Source: Rhodosporidiobolus odoratus
Taxonomy: Eukaryota; Basidiomycota; Microbotryomycetes; Sporidiobolales; Sporidiobolaceae
DNA: 64,000 nt
Reading direction: 5' to 3'
NCBI GenBank assembly: GCA_034387635.1
Contig: JAOANU010000004.1
Coordinates: 1,116,001-1,180,000, forward strand
In this document: piece after piece, positions 1 to 11,935 of the stretch
How positions within the stretch are numbered: the stretch's first letter is position 1
Layout: every line of letters starts with the position of its first letter
Program-made: the position numbers and the translations under genes
Notes under the pieces: model-generated
Database searches by the model: none
What the model saw: the letters and a program-made list of their open reading frames with translations, nothing else
What the model was told of the DNA's origin: nothing

Positions 1-36
1 CGATACAACAGAGTATAGAGAATGCATATCCACGGT

Positions 37-3000
37 CTACGCCTCGCTCAACAAAGAAGAAGTGGAAGCAGGGCCCGGTTGCTTGACCGAGAAGAGTCGG
101 ATCTCCTCCATCTTGCTTTCTGCACCGCGGAACAGAACGTCTCCTTCGACGGGCAGGAACTGGGGCAGGGAATGAGAGGTCAGGTCGAGACCGGACGACA
201 GTGCTTGAGGAATCGAAGAGGAGGAGGATAACAAGGTAAGAAGGAAGGAGGACGCACGCCTTCGAGCTTGGAAGTCGATCGGAGTAGCTTAAGCTCTCCC
301 GCCTTCTTCGAGTGTCGCTGCAGGATTTCGATGACGCGGTCGAGCGAAATGTAGTCTATGCGCAGAAGCAGCGGGATAAGTCAACGAAGATGAAGATTAG
401 GAATGGTGGCAAGTGCGCACCGGTAAGAGCCCTCCTCGGCTGAACCTGAAGAGCGTGCTTGGCATCCAGGCTAGCGTCGAGGACTGCAGAGTGCGCTCCT
501 TCCGACAGAGTGACGCGGACAGATAGCTCTTTCGCGTCGCCCTTGGATCGCTCGTAGACTTCGCAACTGACGACGAGAGAACAATCATCAGCACATGGTG
601 ATGCTCGGCGAGGGTGTGAGAAAGGGAAAGACCGCACGAGATGTAAGACATGTAGTCGAGCTCCGGGGTGTGCTGCATCGTGATGGGCAAGTCGGACAGG
701 GTGACGAGGTTGACGAGGGTGTGACTGCAGGGCGAAAAAGGATCAGTCAGTGGGCCACGTACACCTGAACGAGTAAAGTCACGCACATGTGGGACTCCTT
801 TGTGAAGTAGAAGTTGGCAGAAGGGTGTTCGGACTCCTTCGTCTCCTGCAAGTTGCGAATGATTTGCTGCAGGAGCGGCAGACTCGTGAGAAGGCCAATA
901 ATCTCCTTCTCCGACCGTTCGATACCATATTCCTGCGGCGCAACTACATTCGAAGCAGATGGTCAGCGGGCGTCTGTGAGGGTGCAAGATGGGCGCCTTA
1001 CTGAGGTCGAAGAGTAGCTTCGCCCGCTTGTAAAGCTCTCGAAGCTGACGAGGCGGTCCCCCTGCTGCAGCACTCTCGAGCGTGGAACGACTGTCGACTG
1101 ACGAAGGCCGGCTTCCGTTCTTGGTGAAGATGGTCTCGAGGAAGACTCGGCTGTGGCAAGGGAAGCATTTAGTCCCTCAGCAGAGAGCGTAGGAAGGGCG
1201 GGACTGACTTGTGTAGCGCGTCATACTTCAGCGAATCGTACAGCTCCGATACTCGCGATGGGTCGAACTTGTCGAGACTGACATCGCACCAATCGGCGAA
1301 GATACCTTCCCACCGTTCTGCACAGTGACGAGGAGTCAGTTTCAGCCTCAATGCATGCAAAATATGGAGCCTACCTCGGAACAGGTACGGGTACTCGCCA
1401 CAACACCATCTGGGCTGAATCTTCTCGACCGCGAGCGTCTCCCAGTTCTCGTTTAGGACGGCTCGCAAGCTCTTCATCAACTCGATAGTCTCCTTCACGA
1501 CCTGCAGAGACACAGCTAGTCAGTATTTGACCGGTAGACGGATAGAGGAGACTGACGCACCTCGAAAGGCTCCTTCTCATGCGGCCAAGCGAATTCTGGG
1601 CGAACGTGAAGACCGGGTCGGCAGAGCGACTTGAGCTTTTTCTTCACCTTCTCCATCTGTGCCAAGTCAAGGAGGCGAAATCTCAGCGCAGAGCAAAGGG
1701 CGTCGAACCAGCCGGGATTGGCCTACCTCGTCTTTCGCAGCGCTTGAGTCGTCGAGGAGATCCTTCCTGATAATGAGCTGATGGGTTTGCTGCTTCTCCG
1801 GCGTAGACCGTTCCCTCTCATCCAGGAAAGCACTGTGATTGTCGAGGGGTCAGTCAGCGGCACCGAAATGGCAGCAATGGGCGCAAGTCACTCACGTAGT
1901 GAAGATTTCGGCTGTCGCGACCACGCGGCGTCTGCGGAAACAGTAGGCTAGCTCGTTACTCATCCCTATCACTGACTGTCGAGGAGCCGAAGTACGCACT
2001 CGGAAGAGGTGTAGACGTTGGTGTGATCGAGCAGCGCCTTGTTCATGATGGCGTAGTCTGTCAGGCAGAAAGCGAAAGCTGAGCAACGCTTCTTGCGAAC
2101 CGAACGGGAAACGCTGACCTTTGCGCATGTTCTCCGCAATGTCGCGAGCTTGGTATCGAGCTGCGTGTGTGAACTGGGGAGAGGCAAATGTGAGCAGCGC
2201 CAAGGTTTGAGCGGAAGAAGGATGTCACTGCGCACCTCTCCGCCCCACTTGATGATGACCGCCAAGCTCTCGCAGACATCGCCATTGAACGAGGGCTTGA
2301 GCTGAGCCTTAGTACCCGTGGTCGACTTCTTCTTGTCAATGATCTTGCGAAGCTGTTCGCACTGTTCGGGGTCGGCTCCGGGCAGAGTTGAAGCCTGTTC
2401 AGCCGCGTCGGCGATATACTGCAGCTGGTCGGGGTCGCGGAGGATGATTTCGGTTGTGCGGCCTTGCAGAAGCTTGATGAACGGTTTCGACCATTCGTCC
2501 TTGCCCTTGAACTTAAACTTCAGCTTGCCTGCACGTCGGGAAGATCGTTAGACTGCATCTGACAGAATGAAATATAGTAGTATACACTTCGGGGTACGGT
2601 CGCCGTGACGAGCAACACAGATGGTACTCTTCAGCGTCCAGGACTTCTCGCGCGGCTTGTCGGGCTTGGTAGAGGGGACTTTTGGGAGGGACGGCATCTT
2701 GCGGAGGCAGAAGGAAGTCAAGATTTCGGCACACTTGTCGCTGTGAGGTGAGGCAGAAGTTAGCGGACGACCCGAGGGGAAGGTTGACATACGAGGCGCA
2801 CTAGTAGAAATCGTTGCCCTTGACGAAGGACCAGCCATTGACGTCGATCACGTAGCTTTGTCCGCCAGCTCGGAGCATGTCAAAGCCGCAGATGTTTTGC
2901 TTGAACGCGATGGAAATGTCGCGAGCCATTTTCTTTTCGGCATCGGTAAGCTGGCAGATGAAGCGGATTTCCTTACCCTCGGTGTTCCGGCGTACGATGC

Positions 3001-4086
3001 CGTCGACGACAGGCGACTTGCGGGTTTCGGCGTGAACGAAGTTGGGACCAAGGGTGTAGACTTTGATGTCTTCGGCGTTCTCGACATCTACGAATTGCTC
3101 ATAGATGTACGATGCATCCGTCCGCGGGACAATCATGTTCGGCTCGGAGGCTGAAGATTGATTGCCGACCTGCAGGAAGAACTCATCAGCGACGGCTGGT
3201 CAGAAAGGCGGACCGGGAGAAATGAAAGCGCACCTTGCGGAACAGTCGTCGAGCTCCGCCACCCTTGCTCTTCGGGAAATAGATGTTGACGTTGTGGTTC
3301 TCGCCACTAACCGGCTTCTCGACGAAAGGTTTAGCCATCGTCTTGCCATCGATGAGGATGGTATCGTCATCCTGCATGGAGAAATCGGAAGTTGGCCGCG
3401 GCTTGTCGACGCGTACGCCCAGGCTGTGCTGAATCCCGTCGGCGACGGACTTGTCCAGTTGCGGTCCTCCGTCACGATTACATTCGAGCCTTGCCGGAGT
3501 AGGAACACCGATCTTGTCGAGGATTTGTAGGACGACTCGGCGGTCCCAGAAGATCTTTTGCAGAGGGAGGTCGTTCACGCAGACCGGTTTGCGGAGCTCG
3601 ACATAGGCGACTGCAGGGTGATACAAATGAGTATTTGCTCGTACTCGTGAGCACAGGCAGGTGACTAGACATACTGGCTTTGTCAATGGGGAAACCGTCA
3701 GAATAGAACGAGATCAGGAAGTCGCAAATCGGCCAATTCTCGATTTCTGCAAAGGCAGCTGTGTAAGCTCGCGTCTTGACTGGGGACTGAAAGACTACCA
3801 TACCTTCGTCCATGACCACCTTGTCGCCGAAGACGGTAATCTCGAATTTTCCGGTTGCGAGCAGGCGGGAAAGAATGTTTCGCATAGGTCGAGAGCGAGC
3901 CTTGCGATCCATGGCCGCTACACCTACATGATGAGGTGTTTCTCGTCAGCTTGAGTGAGCCGAATGGCGACAAGCATGCCTTGACAAAGTCCTTCGCCTC
4001 GGCTTGAGAGGAAAAGAGGGTAACGGACCCAGTCGCATGAGAGGCTCTGACGGCGTAGTCGGCGCAGTAGAGGAGGGCGTAGACAT
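37..4086 (-). CDS. VIP1: Inositol hexakisphosphate/diphosphoinositol-pentakisphosphate kinase (VIP1/PPIP5K/Asp1), multi-exon
   Basis: Dual-domain enzyme that makes and breaks inositol pyrophosphates (IP6/5-IP7 to 1-IP7/IP8), a cytosolic signalling function linked to phosphate sensing and morphogenesis. Seen: the N-terminal ATP-grasp part starts around [14 protein letters not shown] (about 3885-3925), continues through [20 protein letters not shown] and [20 protein letters not shown], then [17 protein letters not shown] and [20 protein letters not shown] near 2830-3100. The histidine-acid-phosphatase signature ARHGDRTPK follows near 2600-2630. [20 protein letters not shown] (1200-1320) and the C-terminal SFTKESH-like and [11 protein letters not shown] blocks are typical of the family. 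The gene is split by roughly a dozen short introns and stops at 37. The conserved core is secure. The 5' end is not: the listed start is only the ATG of a poorly supported first exon, and no clean splice to the core was found. Confidence 0.85.
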
Positions 4087-4331
4087 TATTTGAGAGTGAT
4101 GCCCGAATAGAACTCAGTCGAATTGGCCGTGATCAGGTGGTGAGTGCTGAAGATGGAAAGTCGAGGGATGATGAGGCCAACGTGGACGTCGCGAAGCAGA
4201 TTCACTGGACACTGTTGATTACTGAGGACCGCGAGAGCTTTCTTGTAGCTGACTGCGCAAGCTCTATAGCTGTCGAGCGTTTCAGGCGGGACCAACCTTT
4301 CCTCCTCCTCCCCACTCTCTTCGCCTTTCAC
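3925..4331 (-). other. Coding-like sequence of unresolved frame upstream of VIP1
   Basis: A minus-strand reading frame starts at 4331 (MKGEESGEEEE...), runs through LLRDVHVGLIIPRLSIFSTH and stops at 4086. Just downstream the C/G-ending codon preference moves to another frame ([20 protein letters not shown]) for about 100 nt. It then returns to the first frame, ending ...[19 protein letters not shown] near 3926, immediately before the VIP1 core. This may be VIP1 N-terminal exons I cannot splice, a separate small gene with introns, or a gene with indels. I do not recognise the protein. The divergent TRAPP gene begins 73 nt upstream of the 4331 ATG. Confidence 0.3.
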
Positions 4332-4403
4332 TTCTCAACTTGCTTCGCAACTGCTCCGCTACCTGGAACGTCCCGGCATCTACGATCTACGTATGCTCGC
4401 GTG

Positions 4404-5045
4404 ATGACCCAGCTAGCCATCCTCTGCATAGCCGTCATAGGCAAGCATGGCAACCCTCTCTTCCTCAAGAACTACTCGTCGAGGACTGGCGGACAAGCAG
4501 ACTTGAAGTGGCATTACGCTGCACACACATCTCTCGATTACTTCGAGGAACGAGGTGCGAATCCTTATCGCCGCTCCCTCAGTCTGAAAAGTCGCCCTGA
4601 TCACTTTTCATCGCAGAACTACCGGCGGCCAAGACGACAGAGTCGTACCTTGGCCTGCTTTACGGACTGGAAGACTACGCAGTGTACATCTGTATCGGGA
4701 CCCTCTCGACGAACCCCTCGCTGACTCGTAAGCACACAGGTATGGCTATCAAACCAATACTCGCCTCAAGTTTGTCGTTGTCCTCGCCCTCGCCGACGCT
4801 GTTGTCCGCGATGTCGACGTCAAAACAGTCAGTCATTCCACGTCGTGGACTTGAGCCCTGCACGCTGACTCTGCTCTCCTCAGGTCTTCAGCGCCATCCA
4901 CAACTCGTACATCGCCTACATCTCGAACCCTTTCTCAAATGCCGAAAGCGAAGACCCAGCCACTCTTGCCTGGACGATTGAGAGCAAGAAATTCGCCAAG
5001 GCAATGGACGCCATCGCTGGTAAAAGCAGTACCAACAGCGAATAG
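4404..5045 (+). CDS. TCA17: TRAPP complex subunit 2-like (TRAPPC2L/Tca17) protein
   Basis: Small longin/sedlin-fold adaptor of TRAPP complexes, which activate Rab GTPases in ER-Golgi and Golgi traffic. Four exons give about 145 residues, the usual family length. The N-terminus MTQLAILCIAVIGKHGNPLF is the first beta strand of the sedlin fold. It is followed by DLKWHYAAHTSLDYFEER, YLGLLYGLEDYAVYGYQTNT, FVVVLALADAVVRDVDVKT and VFSAIHNSYIAYISNPFS, all diagnostic of TRAPPC2L. Introns fall at about 4554-4612, 4684-4739 (GTACAT...CACAG) and 4830-4883. The reading frame stays intact across all three and stops at 5043-5045. The start is the only ATG in frame with the first strand. The symbol follows yeast usage and is assigned by family, not by direct comparison. 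Confidence 0.85.
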
Positions 5046-5217
5046 GCTCCAGGAGTATAGACCCTTTTCCCATCAGTTTTTCTCCTTACCTTGTTGTAAT
5101 CCTACAGTGCGTGTTGTCGTTGCGGTCGCAGTCTGATGTGGTCTGACGAAGCCGCCAGCTTAAGGTTGCCTTCGACTGCCTCGTTTGCTTGGACCACCGG
5201 GCATCTCTCCCCCTTCG

Positions 5218-5463
5218 ATGGCTTCCGGTCCACTCCTACCTGCCGATATCCATCCACTGCCTTCCCACCTACACCCTTCTCCCTCGTCTCGCTTCGCACA
5301 GCTCGAGACCGCGCGCTCGGGTTCTGGTTTGCTCTCGCAGCGACCGCTCCTGCACGCTTTTCAAGTCTCGAGCTCGCAAGCCCCCTTCTGGGAATACATG
5401 ACGAAGACGAACGATATAGGCACCGATAGTGACAAGCCTTCGCTAGACTACAGACGCGCTTGA
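5218..5463 (+). CDS. Possible small hypothetical protein (81 aa)
   Basis: An open frame of 81 codons starts at an ATG preceded by a CT-rich leader and ends with TGA at 5461-5463. The N-terminal half is rich in Pro and Ser. The C-terminal half (APFWEYMTKTNDIGTDSDKP) looks more like an ordered, coding-type sequence. I recognise no family. It lies 173 nt downstream of the TRAPP subunit gene, so it could instead be 3' untranslated sequence or part of an unannotated transcript. Confidence 0.3.
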   Translation: MASGPLLPADIHPLPSHLHPSPSSRFAQLETARSGSGLLSQRPLLHAFQVSSSQAPFWEYMTKTNDIGTDSDKPSLDYRRA

Positions 5464-5910
5464 CAGATACCGGAGCAACATTTATTCTTTCTGTTCCTCT
5501 TGCCTTGAACCTTTCTCGCCCTTCATAGGACTCAACTTACCTTTGACCCTTGCCCTTCTCACCCTCGGCTAATGTTTTCCGCCGATGCTCGCGCTGATCT
5601 AGCTCCAGCCTTAGGCGCATCCTGTCCCCCCGGATGATCGTGTTTCTTGAGAAGCACGGAGGCAGTAGCAAGATCGCTCTCGTGCCGCGCAGGAGAGATT
5701 GGTAACGATAGGGTACTACTGGCCTTGAAATAGATTCATATGGCCTTTTGAGGCATCGACTAGGTACTGCAAGGAACAACAAGGAAAAGACGAAGAAGGC
5801 AAGACGAGACAATAAGACCTATTCAACCCGAGGAGACGATGAAAGGGAAGCGCAATAGCGAGGAAGGGTATGGAAGACAACTGAAAGAAAGGCATAACGC
5901 GCGGAGAGCC
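5464..5910. other. Intergenic region, 3' flank of the transporter gene
   Basis: About 450 nt between the small ORF and the stop of the minus-strand permease. The minus strand is open from 5812 to 5537 with a hydrophobic start, but codon choice is not gene-like and no homology is recognised. It is most simply 3' untranslated and spacer DNA. Confidence 0.5.
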
Positions 5911-7645
5911 TTAGAGGCGCTCGACCTGCTCAATATCTGCCTTGTCGGCCTTGTCGAGGGACTCGGCGCGTTCGATGCCGCCCTCGATGTTCTCAACGGT
6001 GCCGCTGGTAAGTTGAGCGAAGCGACGCTGGTAGATGTGCATGCCAAGACCGTAGGCGATGATGACGGCAAAGCCAGCCATGGGAATGAAGTAGGAAGTT
6101 TCGGTCTTGGTCGAGTCGGCCACGGCGCCTTGGATGGGAGGGAAGACGGCACCACCTGCGACACCCATGCAGAGGAGACCGGCGCCGCGCTTAGAGAGCT
6201 TGCCGAGGTTGGACGTGGCGAGAGTGAAGACGGTCGGGTAGATGATGGACTCGAAGAAGAAGACGATGAAGAGGGATGCGAGGCCGATCTTGCCGCCGGT
6301 GGCAGCGGCGATGAGGGCGAAGACGGTGCACATGGTACCGTAGATGGCGACGAGGATGCCGGGAGGGACGAAGCGAGTGAGAGGAGTAGAGGCGAAACGA
6401 GCGACCATGAAAGTGATTTGCCTGTCAAGCGTGGAAGGTCAGGTCTGCTCAGCGTCACAGGAGTGAGAAAGAGCTAGGCGTACATGTAAGAGAACATTTG
6501 CGAGGCAGCAGCCGAGGTGTAGTCGCCGGAGTCGGTAAGGTAGTTCAGAACAAAGGTCGCAACGGTGACCTGAGATCCGACGTAGCAAAACTGGGCAACG
6601 AAGCCGAGGACCTGGAGAGAGGCAACGAAGGGGAGGAAGAATTCAATCTCTTATTATAGGGCAATTGCCAACGTAGCAGTGATAGGACATACGGTGTGCT
6701 TGCGCTTCCAGAGGGGGCGCTCGTCAACGACGCCGACCGCTTCTTGAGCCTCTTCGAGGTTCTCCTCCGAAATCTCGGGGAGCTTGGCGAAGCAGAAGAG
6801 GATAAAGACCGCGATACCGAGGCAGGCGACCGCGAGGTAGACGTATTGGACGCTAGTGAGCTCGGTGGAGTTCTCGTCCTTGAAGAAGGTCTTGGAGGCG
6901 ATGAGGGGACCACTGCACGAAAGCGAGTGAGCCTCGACTACTCGGTATGCGCAAGGACTGGTGCTTACATGAAGGTAGCCAGACCGTTGAAAGACTGAGC
7001 GAAGTTGAGGCGGAAAGCGGCGTGTTCAGGCGCGCCGAGAACCGAAACGTAGGAGTTGGCGTTGACCTCAAGGGCGGCGAGACCGCAGCCGATGACGAAG
7101 GCACAGCAGGGGAACGGCCAGAAGACGTGGTAGTGCGCCGCAGGCCAGAAGAGGAGAGCACCGATGACGCTGTCGGGAACAAACTGGTCAGCCGGAGCGA
7201 GAAGACATCGGGTGAAACAGCGACGCACTAGAGCGAGAGTGCCATCAAGATGGCTTTCCTGTAGCCGAAGCGGGAGGCAAAGAGACTGGCAGGAATACTG
7301 AAGACGAAGTAGGCACCCTGTGTATGATGCGGTCAGTCTCGCACCAAAGGTGAGAGGCGGACAAGAAAGGTGCTCACGAAGTAGGCGACCTGGATCACGG
7401 TGGACTGCAGCTTGGTGATGCCAAAGGAGTGCTGAACCTTCTTATTGAGGACATCGACGAGGGAGTAGGAGAAGCCCCACAAGAAGAAGCTGGAAAGGCA
7501 GGAAAAGTCAGATTGAGAAGGTGTCGGTGAGGTAGGTCAGGACATACAGAGAAGTGACGAGAGCGAATGCAAAATATTGTTGACCCTTGCTGAGAGCGGG
7601 TCCTGCAGCGCGAACGCCGCCAGAAGCGATACCACCGCCGGCCAT
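5911..7645 (-). CDS. MFS sugar permease, FHS/L-fucose permease (FucP) type
   Basis: Predicted 12-helix major facilitator of the fucose/glucose-galactose:proton symporter family in the plasma membrane. The start at 7645 gives MAGGGIASGGVRAAGPALSK then QQYFAFALVTSLY. The next exon reads FFLWGFSYSLVDVLNKKVQ, the FHS-type first-helix motif (FFxWG...D.LN). Further blocks are VAYFGAYFVFSIPASLFASR with FGYRKA, CCAFVIGCGLAALEVNANSY, and the C-terminal FIVFFFESIIYPTVFTLATS with FIPMAGFAVIIAYGLGMHIY. Family members usually have about 430-500 residues, and the spliced length is consistent. There are about six introns (for example near 6420-6480, 6640-6690, 6915-6970, 7170-7230, 7320-7380 and 7490-7550). 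The C-terminus is a short charged tail. The substrate cannot be assigned; L-fucose, galactose or glucose are possibilities by family. Confidence 0.85.
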
Positions 7646-9440
7646 TGTTGGAAAACGAAAGTTGTTGACGGAGGGGGTGGGTGAAGTGAAGAAACTAGCT
7701 GAAGGTGTCGAGGAACTGTGAGATGAAGGTGTGCGAAGCGAAATCGGGAGAGCAGCTGATGGAGAGGGGACAGAGAGAGAGCAACAGCGACTCTTATAGT
7801 GAGAAGAGCGCCCGCAACCCCCACTTCCGATTGAGGTGGCGTCCCCGAGTTGGGCCCCCGGGGGCACTATCGATACAGGAACGCTCGAGCCCAGGCGTGA
7901 AGGCTGGAGGACGATGCAAGGGGAGTCGGATAGCGCGGACGTATGCGAGGGTGGGGGGCGGCTAGAAGCAAAGGCCAGACTCCCGTTCGGCGTGGACTCG
8001 ATCACCTAGGGGGAGTTGGCGGGGAACTGCGGGACTCATCGGACGAAATGTCAGGCTGGATCGTGCTTGGAGGCGGGCCATTCTGAGCCCTCTGAGCGCT
8101 GTTGGGCCGGGCCGCGCCTACACAAGCAGTCGAGGTCGGGAAGAAAAAGGGGCTGGCAGAGCGTTGCTGACAGTTCAGCGGATCCTGGGTCCCAGTACGG
8201 ATTCTGCGCACGGCTTGCAAGTTGACCGTGATGTGACTATGCCAGATCGATAAGATCATGAGCGAGGCCCCCAGTCGGTAGATCGCAGATGCCCCGATCA
8301 ACCGACGAGCAAGAAAAAAGCGTGGAGGGTGGGCCTCAACATCTCCTGCATCCGTCGGACGCCGAGTGTCGCGGAGCGCTGGGCGCTGGGATCTTTGACG
8401 CGAGAATGTGGGGGCCGTCGATATACAGGGGCAGGAGTACGTCTGGCCGTGATGTCGAGGGGACATCTCGTCCTTGCCGTAAGAAGCGGACGAGTGCACG
8501 GCTACAGCCACGGTCAGCAGACGAGCAGCGAATACGTACGAAGATTGCAAGTGCGAGAACAGTGAGAACTCCTCATGACGAGGAACGAGCAGCTAGGAAT
8601 CGCACCTTAACCCACGTCGGCCAGCCGCTCGTCTCCCACTCCAGACAGGTTGATTCCGCCAGCGCTGACCTCGTAAGGCAGAACAAACAGACTTTAGCAG
8701 CATCTGAACAGCAAAGGAGGAGACAAAGAGCCGACAGTGCATGCGTGCACCTGATCCCGCTTACCTCAAAAAAGCAAGTTGCCGGCCGGGTCACACCACT
8801 ACGCGGCTGCCCGTCTCGTCCTTCGCTGCCGATGTTGTATCTCGTGTCGGCTGACGAGTTGGTTGAGCCAAGGTTGAGCAGCTCCTTCCCGCCTGATGAC
8901 TGAAGTACTGAAGCGTTACCTCCTCGCGGCCCCGCGCTGAACGAGAAGACGTCGCACGCCTGCTTGCGCCTGGCTCAGGGGATTTACTGTATAGGCGCTT
9001 ACCGCGCAACCATGTGCGTACAGTGTCCGGATCAACAGTTTACCCGTGGCTGAGGCGGAAGAAGCGGCGCCGGGACCTTCGGCAACAAACTCAGGAAATC
9101 CGGACTTCTTCTCGCTCGTCTACGTCAACCTCTGCTGCTACTTTGACCAGCACATCGCGAGTAACAGAGTGCGTTTCAACTCTGTCAGTACCTTTGGAAG
9201 AATGTGCGCCTGCCCATCTCCTGCTCCTTCGCCCAACCTCCTCGACGGCTTCCGGGCTGTCTGCCCCCGCAGCCAGACGACATGGGGTCAGAAGAGCGGT
9301 AGGAGAAAGCACGAGCAGGCGCTGACGATCTCTGTGCCATAGCAGACGCCCTTACTGCTACCTTCTTCGTCAATCCATCTCCCACTCTCTTTCTAAGGAA
9401 CGCCTTCGGCAGCCTCTTCTCGTCCATTCCCATTCAGTGA
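7646..9440. other. Long divergent intergenic region (1.8 kb)
   Basis: Separates the permease (-) from the FAD hydroxylase (+) and should hold both promoters. It contains GC-rich blocks such as GGGCCCCCGGGGGC near 7851-7864. The longest plus-strand frame (8289-8903, 204 codons) has a charged, low-order translation without gene-like codon choice, and I do not call it. No tRNA, repeat array or conserved protein was recognised. It is among the two longest apparently gene-free stretches in the window. Confidence 0.5.
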
Positions 9441-11468
9441 ATGTCCTCCGATACGCCGGCTGATATGCTGCCCCGCGCTGCTCTTGCATCGAGCCTGAAC
9501 ATCGGTATTGTGGGAGCGGGAATCGGTGGTCTTGTACGTTCGCTTTCTTTTCTTCCTGTCTTGTGCTGCTCTACCTCGCATACTTTCAGACAAGAGGACA
9601 AGGAAACCCGACACGACCGCGACACGACCGTTGTATGCTGACGCAGTGCCCTTATGTAGTCCACCGCCGTCGGGCTTGCATCTCGCGGCTTCAAGCATGT
9701 TACCGTCTACGAGGCTGCGCCTGAAATCGCAGAAGTCGGTGCAGGCATTCAGGTTCGTGTCTTTTACCCGTCGACGTGCGAGTTCAGCGTCGTCAGTTCT
9801 ACGTTCAGGCTACCCGCTTGGCCCTCAAATCATCCCTTTTGACCTTTTGCTCATGCAATCTTCGCGGCGTGCGCAGGTCGCACCGAATTTCTGCCGCGTT
9901 CTTACGCACTTCGGCGTCTTCGACCGCCTACGAAAGCAAGCCGTGCGCCTGGAGCGAAGCAGCGTTCGCCGGTATATCAACAATGAAGAATTGAACACCA
10001 CCTCGTTTGCCAACCTCGAGCAGACCTATGGTTTCCCCACGTTTGTCGTACACCGTGGTGACCTTCACAAAGCCCTGTTGGAACGCGCGCTTGAGCTTGG
10101 TACAACGCTGAAGACGAACGTACGCCCCGTTGCTGTCGCTTTTTCATTCGCCCTCGCCCGGCTGACCCTACTTTGCCTGCAGTCGCACGTCGAAGATGTC
10201 AACTTCGAGGAAACAAGCTTACAGATTCGCGGCACTGGCACAGTCAAGCACGATGTTATCTTGGCGGCGGACGGCATCAAGTCTGGAATTCGAGCAAAGA
10301 TGATGTCTAGGCGAGGAGAGGTGGATGAGACGATTCCGACTGGCGAAGCCGCTTACCGTTCGCTGCCTATCTTGGCAGACTCCGCGAGTACCTGTGTGCT
10401 GACGTTCTGTCTGCAGGTGTCGTACTTCCTCGATCTGCGATGGAGAACGACCCCGACCTGAAGCAGCTCATTGACGACCCCACCGCTATCCGTTGGATCG
10501 GTGCGCAATGTGCCTTGCCTGCTGCCGGCGCGGAGACTGATAGCACTCTGGTGTACAGGTCCGGATGCACACATCGTCGCTTACCCCATCAAGGCGCACC
10601 AAGCCTTCAACATCGTTACGACTCACATCAGCAATACCGTGGGCCTTACCGAAGACTGGACTGCACGGGTACGTTTGACGTTGTGTCCTCCAAGTACTTG
10701 CTCTGATAGGTCTTTCGGCTCAGGCATCTAAGAAGATCATGCTCGACCGGTTCGATGGGTGGAACGAGGTATTGATGAAGGTCAGTCTCAAGTCCTGTGC
10801 GAACAGCAGTCTCGCGAGCTCGTGTTGACCATCATCTTCCGGCAGTGCCTCCGCCTCGCACCTGAAGGCGAGCTCGTTGAATGGGCTCTCCGGATTCACC
10901 TTCCCCTCACTGGTTGGGTCGACGGCAACGTCGCCCTCCTCGGCGACTCGGCTCACGCCACTCTTCCCCACATTGCGCAAGGCGCGGCCTCGGCTGGTGA
11001 GGATGGTGCGGTTCTCGGTACTCTGTTGGCGGCGTGCAAGACCAAGGAGGACATTCCGAAGGTGCTCAAAGCTTACGAGAAGTTGAGGAAGCCGAGGGCG
11101 GACTGGGCGGTTGAGCAGGCGAGGGTTACTGGTGCGTTCATTTTGTTCATGTGCGCCTTTCAGGGAGCCGGTGGTGCAGCGTGTCATGGACCTCTTTCCC
11201 CCTTCGCCGTTGCGGTCTCTTCTACGCATCACATGTCGATGCTGCCTGTAGCCGCGTCGTATGGCTCCCATGTACTGACATCTTAGCCTCCACAGGCGAG
11301 AACCTCCACATGCCTGACGGCCAAGCGCAAAAAGTCCGCGACGAAGCCCTCAAGCTTGCCTCCACCGGCACCCAGTCTCCGGATCGCTGGGGCGACAAGA
11401 GCGTCCAGCAACGCCTCTACAGCTACGACCCGGTCGCTCACGCTTCGCAGGAATTCGCCAAGCTCTGA
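9441..11468 (+). CDS. FAD-dependent monooxygenase, salicylate hydroxylase-like
   Basis: Class A flavoprotein monooxygenase that would hydroxylate an aromatic acid using NAD(P)H and O2. Exon 1 ends in NIGIVGAGIGGL, the GxGxxG dinucleotide-binding motif, and is followed after an intron by STAVGLASRGFKHVTVYEAA. Later blocks are VAPNFCRVLTHFGVFDRL, FPTFVVHRGDLHKALLERAL, DVILAADGIKSGIR (the DG motif), YRVVLPRSAMENDPDLKQLI, DAHIVAYPIKAHQAFNIVTT and WVDGNVALLGDSAHATLPHI (the GD FAD-ribityl motif). TLPHIAQGAASAGEDG replaces the commoner PYQAQGA. There are about nine introns; for example, a 59-nt intron splices TAC C|GT GTC at about 10358-10416. The stop is at 11466-11468. The exact substrate (salicylate, 3-hydroxybenzoate or other) cannot be told. 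Confidence 0.85.
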
Positions 11469-11935
11469 TCAGCTCGTCCGGACGTCTGGACGGGGGAAGA
11501 ACAGGTTTTGCACTTTGCGGTCTTCTTCTTGTATGTAAGGAATAGTGCGCTGTCAACAGCAGTATTCAGCAATGTATCCTTATCGTTCGAATGAGCTTGT
11601 CGATTGTGTGTTGCTAGGTATGGGAAAAGAGGAAATCTGAAAAGGCTCGGGCGCTGCGTCCAGCGCGTCGGATCTGCGGCGATTTTGCAGTTGCATCAGC
11701 AGCGCAGAAGCTACCGGGACGTGTCTCGCCTGCCATAGTGCCTGCTACCGTGTCGCAACGTCGTTGTTCCTCCGCCTCTCTTCTTTCCTTCTTTCCGTCT
11801 GGCCCCGCTATCTCACCTCGACTCGCTCTTGCGCCTACTTGGCTACTCAAATAGTGGAGTGAGAAATCTCAGCCACGTCTTGATCGCGCACTCAGCCTTC
11901 GCACCTCGTTCTCGTGCTGCTTGCACCTGCCGGCG
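11469..11935. other. Intergenic spacer between hydroxylase and SWD1
   Basis: About 470 nt holding the hydroxylase 3' flank and the SWD1 promoter, both transcribed to the right. The minus strand is open from 11850 to 11614, but its translation is low-order. No other element was recognised. Confidence 0.5.

Noticed and set aside
5537..5812. Minus-strand frame with a hydrophobic start resembling a signal peptide
   Set aside because: Lies directly after the permease stop, has no gene-like codon use or recognisable domain, and is better explained as 3' flank.
8289..8903. 204-codon open frame in the 1.8-kb region before the FAD hydroxylase
   Set aside because: The translation is charged and low-order, codons do not show the C/G-ending bias of real exons here, and no motif is recognised.
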